Origin: Candidatus Peregrinibacteria bacterium UBA1369
GTDB lineage: Bacteria; Patescibacteriota; Gracilibacteria; UBA1369
DNA: 16,592 bases
Reading direction: 5' to 3'
NCBI GenBank assembly: GCA_002305925.1
Contig: DBRL01000010.1
Span: 278,465 to 295,056 of the forward strand
Position 1 is the first letter of the stretch. Every line of letters starts with the position of its first letter. Shown piece by piece: positions 12,794 through 16,592 of this stretch. The notes beneath the pieces are model-generated. The model worked only from the letters and a program-made list of their open reading frames with translations, did not search any database and had not been told where the DNA came from. The position numbers and the translations under genes were made by a program.

Positions 12794-15427
12794 CTAGTAA
12801 GGCATCCAGACATAACGGCCGTCACGATAGACGTAATAGCCGTCGTCACCGTATTCGTAACGATCGTAGTCGTTATAGCCGGTGGTGTAGGCGTATTCTT
12901 CACAGTTGCCGTAACGGTCGTATTCGACGCAGTAACGGTCATTGTAATAATTGTCATTGGATTCGTAATCGATGCAGTTACCTCGAGAATCATATTCCAC
13001 GCAGTAATAACGATTGTCCGAAGATGAGGAAGAATACTTGGTGTCATACATTCTTGAGCGGACAAAGCTGGAGTAGAGTCCCTTGACCTCGAAGTCATAG
13101 AAGAGGTCGGCCACATCACCTCTGGTCATGGCCTCGGCGGGATACAGTTTGTTGCTGTATTCGCTGTTCATCAGGCCGTGATCCTTGGCATAGCAGGCGT
13201 ATTTCATGTACCAGCGGGTGTCTGAAGTGATTGGAGTGTCGTCAAAGGGCTGGTTGTTACAGGTGTAGAGGTCGGTCTTGTTGCCCTCCAGGAATACGCG
13301 CAGCAATTCAACTCGGTTGATGGTGCTGCCGGGGCGGAAACTGCCGTCCGGGTATCCCGTGGCAATCCCCTCTCTCTTGGCCGTATAGAGGTACGGAGCG
13401 TACCAGGCCGAGTCGGAGGTGTCAGTGTAACCGTTTCTGTAGGTACCGCCGGTATTGACGTTGTAACCAAGAGCCAGGGTGACAACCTTGACCGTTTCGG
13501 CGCGGTTGATGCTGGCATAAGGCCTGAAGGTTCCATCGGAATAGCCTTCGAAGATACCACGGTCGGACATCAGGGTGATGGCCTTACAGAATGGCGAGTA
13601 GATGGAGACATCACGGTAACCGGCGCAGCGGTCGCTCTCCGGGAAACCAATGATGATACCATCGGTGTCCACTTCGACATAGGCGCGGTCGGTATCCGAA
13701 TCATCACCGTCGTCGGCCATAATGCGATACTGATAAAGCGCGTCCCGAACCCTGTCACCGTCACTGTCGCGGCCGTCCCAGCTGTAGGAGTATTCTCCGG
13801 AAGCCTGGTCATCGGCGTTGCGCAGGACTTTGACCACTGTTCTGCCGTCCAGAACCTCAACTTTGAGGTCGGCGCGGCGGGTCAGCTCAAATTCGATGGT
13901 GGAACGTTCTCCGTTTCTGGGATCAAAGATCTCGTTGCGGACAACAACGTCGCGGATAAGATTTTCATCGGTGGACGGCCAGTCATTTTCATAGCCGTCA
14001 TCGTCACCGTCGCGGTCCACACGGACAGTACCGGTTTCCACATCCTCGGCGCAGCCGCTGACATAGGCGCGGATTTCATAGGTGTAGGAGCCGTCATCGG
14101 CGTAGTCACCATCGGATTCACGTCCGTTCCAGGAAACATAATTCTGGCCGGAGTTCTGGGTCTGGCCGTTGAGAATGGTCCTGACAACAGTAGATCCGTC
14201 CTTGATGCGAACGGTCACGGAAGCGCTGCGAGCCAGATTGTAATTGACCTGTGCGTCCCTTTCCTCCGGATCAAAAGTGGTCGGATTGACATAATGACCG
14301 GTGATCAGGTCGCAGGTCTGGCCGGAACCGGAAGTTTTGACCTCAACGGAAGTACTTTCGCTGTCGCTGCCGGCGGAATTGCTGGCGTTGACACGGGCCG
14401 TGTAGACCTTGTCGGAAACCACATAACCGCTGGCGTTGCGTCCATTCCATTCGTAGTAATAGGTGCCGGCGGTAAGTGATTCGCCGGTAACCAGTGTGCG
14501 GATGGTATTGGAGCCATCAAGGATAGTTACAGAGACGTCTGCAGTTTTGTCGAGATTGAAATAAACTCGAGTATTTTCAACGTTGGGGTTGAAAGGTGTC
14601 GGGGAAGCATAGAGGTTGCTGACATTGGGAGCGGTGACAACGGGATCGTTGCTGGCAACGGTGACCGTGGCGCTCCTGGTGTCCGTGCCGCCGGCATTGG
14701 AGGCATAGACCTCAACGGCATAGCTGCCCGGCGTGACCAGCTGGTTGTCGGCATTGCGGCCATTCCAGATCAGCTGATAATTGCCGGCTGTCTGCTCGGA
14801 TTCGGCGCGCAGGGTTCTGACAAGAGTCGAGCCCTGTTTAACCTGCACCCGCAGTGTAGCCGTGGTATTCAGGCTGTAAGTGGCGGTGGTATACTCGCCA
14901 AGTGAAGGCTTGAAACTTGTGGGATTGACGGAAACGCTGACCGCGGGAGCGGTGGCGGCCGCCTCGGCACTGAAGTTAAAAGAGAAATTTTCGATGTCGG
15001 ACGATGCGGCATTGTAGGCGACAACCTGGGCCTTGTAGGACCCGGAGGCCACCTTGGCTCCGTAATTGTCGGTACCATTCCAGTTGTAGGAATAGGTTTG
15101 CCCGCTGGTAAGGGCATTGTCGAAAATAAGTGTCTTGACGATAGTGTCGGTGGTGTCCTTGATCCACACTGTAGTTGTGGCGCTAGTGTTCAGACTAAAG
15201 GAGACCGTGGCACTGCCGGTGGTAGTGGTTACGTTCAGATTTTGAACGGATGGTGCTACCGCGGCTACCAGACGGCCCTCGTCTACCGGTCCGCTTGGGC
15301 TGACCGGAGAAGTTCCAATTGGATAGCCACCATCGCGATAAGCCATGGCAGAAGGCGATACCAGTCCTATAACAAAGGCAAAAAGTATCACTTTCTTCGC
15401 CAGGCTGTTACGAAGAAGGTTTTTCAT
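12794..15427 (-). CDS. S-layer-type surface protein with five FlgD-Ig-like repeats and three SLH domains
   Basis: 877 residues from the ATG at 15427, which begins a signal peptide (about 1-29, ending Ala-Met-Ala); the in-frame start at 15505 would bury it. Five FlgD-Ig-like repeats follow at about 57-140, 160-245, 266-350, 372-455 and 487-572, each with the pattern FxL...AxVxVxIxD...V.TL...G...WNGR...G.Y...A. An acidic stretch, DRDGDDDGYEND (471-482), sits between repeats 4 and 5 and may bind calcium. Three SLH domains follow (about 603-655, 666-714, 727-780) with GIxxGYxDGxFRP and INRxE cores; the third is degenerate. The tail (about 795-877) is Tyr/Asp-rich, with two copies of YCVEYDxxGNC. 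SLH domains usually bind cell-wall polymers; which polymer a CPR cell offers is unknown. Likely a major envelope protein. Confidence 0.92.
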   Translation of the reverse strand: MKNLLRNSLAKKVILFAFVIGLVSPSAMAYRDGGYPIGTSPVSPSGPVDEGRLVAAVAPSVQNLNVTTTTGSATVSFSLNTSATTTVWIKDTTDTIVKTLIFDNALTSGQTYSYNWNGTDNYGAKVASGSYKAQVVAYNAASSDIENFSFNFSAEAAATAPAVSVSVNPTSFKPSLGEYTTATYSLNTTATLRVQVKQGSTLVRTLRAESEQTAGNYQLIWNGRNADNQLVTPGSYAVEVYASNAGGTDTRSATVTVASNDPVVTAPNVSNLYASPTPFNPNVENTRVYFNLDKTADVSVTILDGSNTIRTLVTGESLTAGTYYYEWNGRNASGYVVSDKVYTARVNASNSAGSDSESTSVEVKTSGSGQTCDLITGHYVNPTTFDPEERDAQVNYNLARSASVTVRIKDGSTVVRTILNGQTQNSGQNYVSWNGRESDGDYADDGSYTYEIRAYVSGCAEDVETGTVRVDRDGDDDGYENDWPSTDENLIRDVVVRNEIFDPRNGERSTIEFELTRRADLKVEVLDGRTVVKVLRNADDQASGEYSYSWDGRDSDGDRVRDALYQYRIMADDGDDSDTDRAYVEVDTDGIIIGFPESDRCAGYRDVSIYSPFCKAITLMSDRGIFEGYSDGTFRPYASINRAETVKVVTLALGYNVNTGGTYRNGYTDTSDSAWYAPYLYTAKREGIATGYPDGSFRPGSTINRVELLRVFLEGNKTDLYTCNNQPFDDTPITSDTRWYMKYACYAKDHGLMNSEYSNKLYPAEAMTRGDVADLFYDFEVKGLYSSFVRSRMYDTKYSSSSSDNRYYCVEYDSRGNCIDYESNDNYYNDRYCVEYDRYGNCEEYAYTTGYNDYDRYEYGDDGYYVYRDGRYVWMPY

Positions 15428-15619
15428 AGTTTTTTGATGGGTAATAAATGTACGTGAATTATAACCCGCGAGCGCATTTCCCATTACAGAAAATGGCCGG
15501 GGCAAGAATTAATGAATAATTATTGTCTGGATTAACTTACCGATCTGTCAAAGTTCTTACCCAGGGGGACTTGGATTGCCTTCCTTAGCGCAAACCACTA
15601 CTATTTCGCCCAGTTAAGG
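15428..15619 (-). promoter_or_regulatory. Long structured 5' leader of the S-layer gene
   Basis: This 335-base gap between the S-layer gene and rpsT holds two divergent promoters and, on the minus strand, a predicted leader of about 190 bases. The leader would begin with an imperfect stem (15615-15623 with 15579-15587, 8 of 9 pairs; the outermost 4 bases precede the predicted start) enclosing GCG/CGC and AAA/TTT pairs (15588-15594 with 15604-15609). Further hairpins are AACTT/AAGTT (around 15536-15557) and CCATT/AATGG (15481-15496). A TATAAT lies inside the leader (15463-15458) and could be a second, closer -10. I could match no known riboswitch class. Confidence 0.5.
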
Positions 15620-15624
15620 TAGGG

Positions 15625-15652
15625 ATTTTATCACATTATCTATCTCTGTCAA
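15625..15652 (-). promoter_or_regulatory. Strong distal promoter of the S-layer gene
   Basis: On the minus strand, consensus TTGACA (15652-15647), a 16-base spacer and an extended -10, TGA-TAAAAT (15633-15625). This is among the best promoter matches in the window. The start near 15618 falls at the edge of the first leader hairpin. Confidence 0.7.
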
Positions 15653-15700
15653 GCGTTTTGCGGTGATTTTTTAACCGCTGACGGTAAAGCCACGGAAGAT

Positions 15701-15730
15701 TTGACAGTTTGCCGCTATTTTGATTATATA
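15701..15730 (+). promoter_or_regulatory. Promoter of rpsT and tRNA-Trp
   Basis: Consensus TTGACA (15701-15706), an 18-base spacer and TATATA (15725-15730), giving a start near 15737 and a leader of about 26 bases. Between this and the divergent S-layer promoter lies GCGGT-(9)-ACCGC (15660-15678), a short inverted repeat that might be an operator. Confidence 0.6.
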
Positions 15731-15762
15731 TCGGCGCTATATTTATACTCTTTTATCACGAT

Positions 15763-16107
15763 ATGCCCATTACAGCTTCGGCCAAAAAGGCCATGAGACA
15801 GGCAAAAGCCCGCACCCAGAGGAGAAAACCCTACAAATCCAGAATGAAGGCGGAAATGAAAAAATTCGTCAGCACGGTAAAAACAGATAAAGAGGCGGCC
15901 GCCAAGCTTCTGCCCACAGCCTACTCGGTCATTGATACAGCCTGCAAGAAAAACATTATTCATCGCAACAATGCCGCGAGAAAGAAGGCCAGACTGGCAA
16001 GCCTGCTGACCCGTGAAGCAGCAGCCGCACCTGCCGCAGCCAAAAAGACAAAAGCCAAGACTACAGCCAAAAAATCGGCCTCCAAGTCAAAAAAAGGCAA
16101 GAAATAG
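15763..16107 (+). CDS. rpsT: 30S ribosomal protein S20
   Basis: 114 residues. The N-terminal ITASAKKAMRQAKARTQRRKPYKSRMK and later NIIHRNNAARKKARLASLL are S20 signatures; S20 binds the 5' and 3' minor domains of 16S rRNA as a three-helix bundle. The core ends near residue 85, the usual full length of about 85-90; a tail of roughly 28 residues rich in Lys, Ala and Ser follows, as often in CPR ribosomal proteins. Its own promoter lies upstream, and the tRNA-Trp gene starts 13 bases after the stop, so both are probably on one transcript. No Shine-Dalgarno motif is seen. Confidence 0.93.
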   Translation: MPITASAKKAMRQAKARTQRRKPYKSRMKAEMKKFVSTVKTDKEAAAKLLPTAYSVIDTACKKNIIHRNNAARKKARLASLLTREAAAAPAAAKKTKAKTTAKKSASKSKKGKK

Positions 16108-16120
16108 TTTCAGCCCAAAA

Positions 16121-16194
16121 AGGGCCATCGTACAGTGGTAGTACAGCGGTCTCCAAAACCGTTGACGTGGGTTCGATTCCTACTGGCCCTGCCA
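16121..16194 (+). tRNA. tRNA-Trp (anticodon CCA)
   Basis: A full cloverleaf: acceptor AGGGCCA/TGGCCCT (16121-16127 with 16184-16190), D stem GTAC/GTAC (16130-16133 with 16141-16144), anticodon stem GCGGT/ACCGT (one G-U pair) with loop CTCCAAA and anticodon CCA at 16153-16155, T stem GTGGG/CCTAC with loop TTCGATT, discriminator G and an encoded 3' CCA. Anticodon CCA reads UGG only, agreeing with UGA being used as a stop here. It follows rpsT by 13 bases and is followed by a terminator. Confidence 0.96.
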
Positions 16195-16202
16195 AAAAGA
16201 TT

Positions 16203-16230
16203 CAATTGTCACTGGACAGTTGTGTTTTGT
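16203..16230 (+). terminator. Rho-independent terminator after tRNA-Trp
   Basis: CAATTGTC (16203-16210) and GACAGTTG (16215-16222) form eight pairs, one of them G-U, with loop ACTG, followed by TGTTTTGT. It would end the rpsT-tRNA-Trp transcript 8 bases past the tRNA CCA end. Confidence 0.7.
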
Positions 16231-16238
16231 GATATGAT
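16230..16238 (+). promoter_or_regulatory. Extended -10 promoter of the right-edge gene
   Basis: TGA-TATGAT (16230-16238) is a good extended -10 directly after the terminator T-run; no convincing -35 at normal spacing. The start near 16245 gives a leader of about 22 bases to the ATG at 16267. Confidence 0.45.
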
Positions 16239-16266
16239 TAGACAGGTAAAATTTAAAAACAAATCC

Positions 16267-16592
16267 ATGAACAATATAACAGCGGCCCCTGGTATGCCGA
16301 CAAAACAAAACAACGTATTGAAAGTGATCGGTATTGCACTCGGTTTGTTTGTTTTGGCTGTGGCCGGAATAATCTATATGGTCTTTCAGCTGGGCTCCGC
16401 TCCGATCAAAGCCGGCGGAGAATTTCTGGAAAAACTGTCTACCGGCAAAACCAGCGAAGCCTATCAGTCGGCTTCGTTGCAGTTCAAGCAATCCGTTTCT
16501 GAAGAAGATTTTCAACTGTTTCTGGAAAGCTATCCGGTGCTTACTCGTGTCCAGGACACTTCATTCAATTCTTTTCAGATTGAAAACAAATT
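16267..16592 (+). CDS. Unassigned single-pass membrane protein (3' end outside window)
   Basis: The frame is open from the ATG at 16267 to the window edge, giving 108 complete codons. A short polar N terminus (MNNITAAPGMPTKQNN) precedes one transmembrane helix (about 18-41, VLKVIGIALGLFVLAVAGIIYMVF). The soluble part that follows (APIKAGGEFLEKLSTGKTSE, AYQSASLQFKQSVSEEDF, FLESYP) looks like the first helices of an NTF2/cystatin-like domain of the DUF4864/DUF4878 sort, in which residues A-x-x-F-x-x-L-x-x-G-x-x-x-x-A-Y recur; that assignment is tentative. It has its own -10 element and is separated from tRNA-Trp by a terminator. No function can be given. Confidence 0.8.
   Translation, partial: MNNITAAPGMPTKQNNVLKVIGIALGLFVLAVAGIIYMVFQLGSAPIKAGGEFLEKLSTGKTSEAYQSASLQFKQSVSEEDFQLFLESYPVLTRVQDTSFNSFQIENK

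Noticed and set aside
12782..13119. Val/Ile-rich and Thr-rich frames over the 3' end of the S-layer gene, resembling membrane segments
   Set aside because: They arise from repetitive Tyr/Asp codons (TAY/GAY) read in other frames, not from separate genes.
12794..15427. Repetitive DNA in the S-layer gene as a CRISPR or satellite array
   Set aside because: The repeats are about 100 codons long, diverged at the DNA level and explained by protein domains; there are no short identical repeats with unique spacers.
15540..15640. Possible known riboswitch (cyclic-di-GMP type or similar) in the S-layer/rpsT gap
   Set aside because: The region has GCGCAAACC and paired arms, but the conserved core order and tetraloop of the GEMM class are missing, and no other class I know fits; kept only as an unassigned structured leader.
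16121..16194. Reassignment of UGA to an amino acid, as in some CPR phyla
   Set aside because: Five genes here end cleanly at TGA at the expected family length or domain end, FolD being the clearest case, and the Trp tRNA has anticodon CCA, so the standard code fits.

Overview
This window looks like a chromosomal segment of a Candidate Phyla Radiation (Patescibacteria) bacterium, most plausibly a parcubacterial lineage. That placement is inferred from gene content: pilin-like membrane proteins of the CPR type IV secretion pilin kind, a large FlgD-Ig/S-layer-homology surface protein, many small unassigned membrane proteins, dispersed ribosomal protein genes, and few Shine-Dalgarno sites. The genetic code is standard: five genes end in TGA and the only Trp tRNA here has anticodon CCA. 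I see no phage, IS element, CRISPR array or rRNA gene.

Positions 1-3771, minus strand: three consecutive secreted or membrane proteins built from VirB2/TrbC-like two-helix modules. The first two transcribed (from 3704 and from 2665) overlap by 8 bases. Each carries three modules. The third, which runs off the left edge, carries one module joined to a helical region and the start of a PKD-like domain. A long-loop hairpin and a separate promoter lie between the pair and the third gene.

Positions 3838-7236, plus strand: secE, nusG, rplK and rplA, the conserved transcription/translation block, with one unassigned membrane-protein gene between nusG and rplK and another between rplK and rplA. rplJ and rplL do not follow. 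Just before rplA is a hairpin that resembles the L1-binding site of 23S rRNA, which suggests autogenous control.

Positions 7280-8519, minus strand: a DUF1385 (YqhQ-like) membrane protein and a small membrane protein overlapping it by 11 bases. Divergent from them, 8638-10554 is a compact operon of dUTPase, a divergent thymidylate kinase and FolD, linking dTTP synthesis with one-carbon metabolism. Next, under its own promoter, is an unassigned 170-residue protein, followed by a protein with traces of a PP2C-type phosphatase fold but no clear metal ligands.

Positions 12178-15652, minus strand: a YtxH-like membrane-anchored protein, a strong terminator, and an 877-residue S-layer-type protein with five FlgD-Ig-like repeats, three SLH domains and a Tyr/Asp/Cys tail. 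A strong promoter about 190 bases upstream of its start predicts a long structured 5' leader.

Positions 15701-16592, plus strand: rpsT, tRNA-Trp(CCA) and its terminator, then the first 108 codons of an unassigned single-pass membrane protein cut by the window edge.
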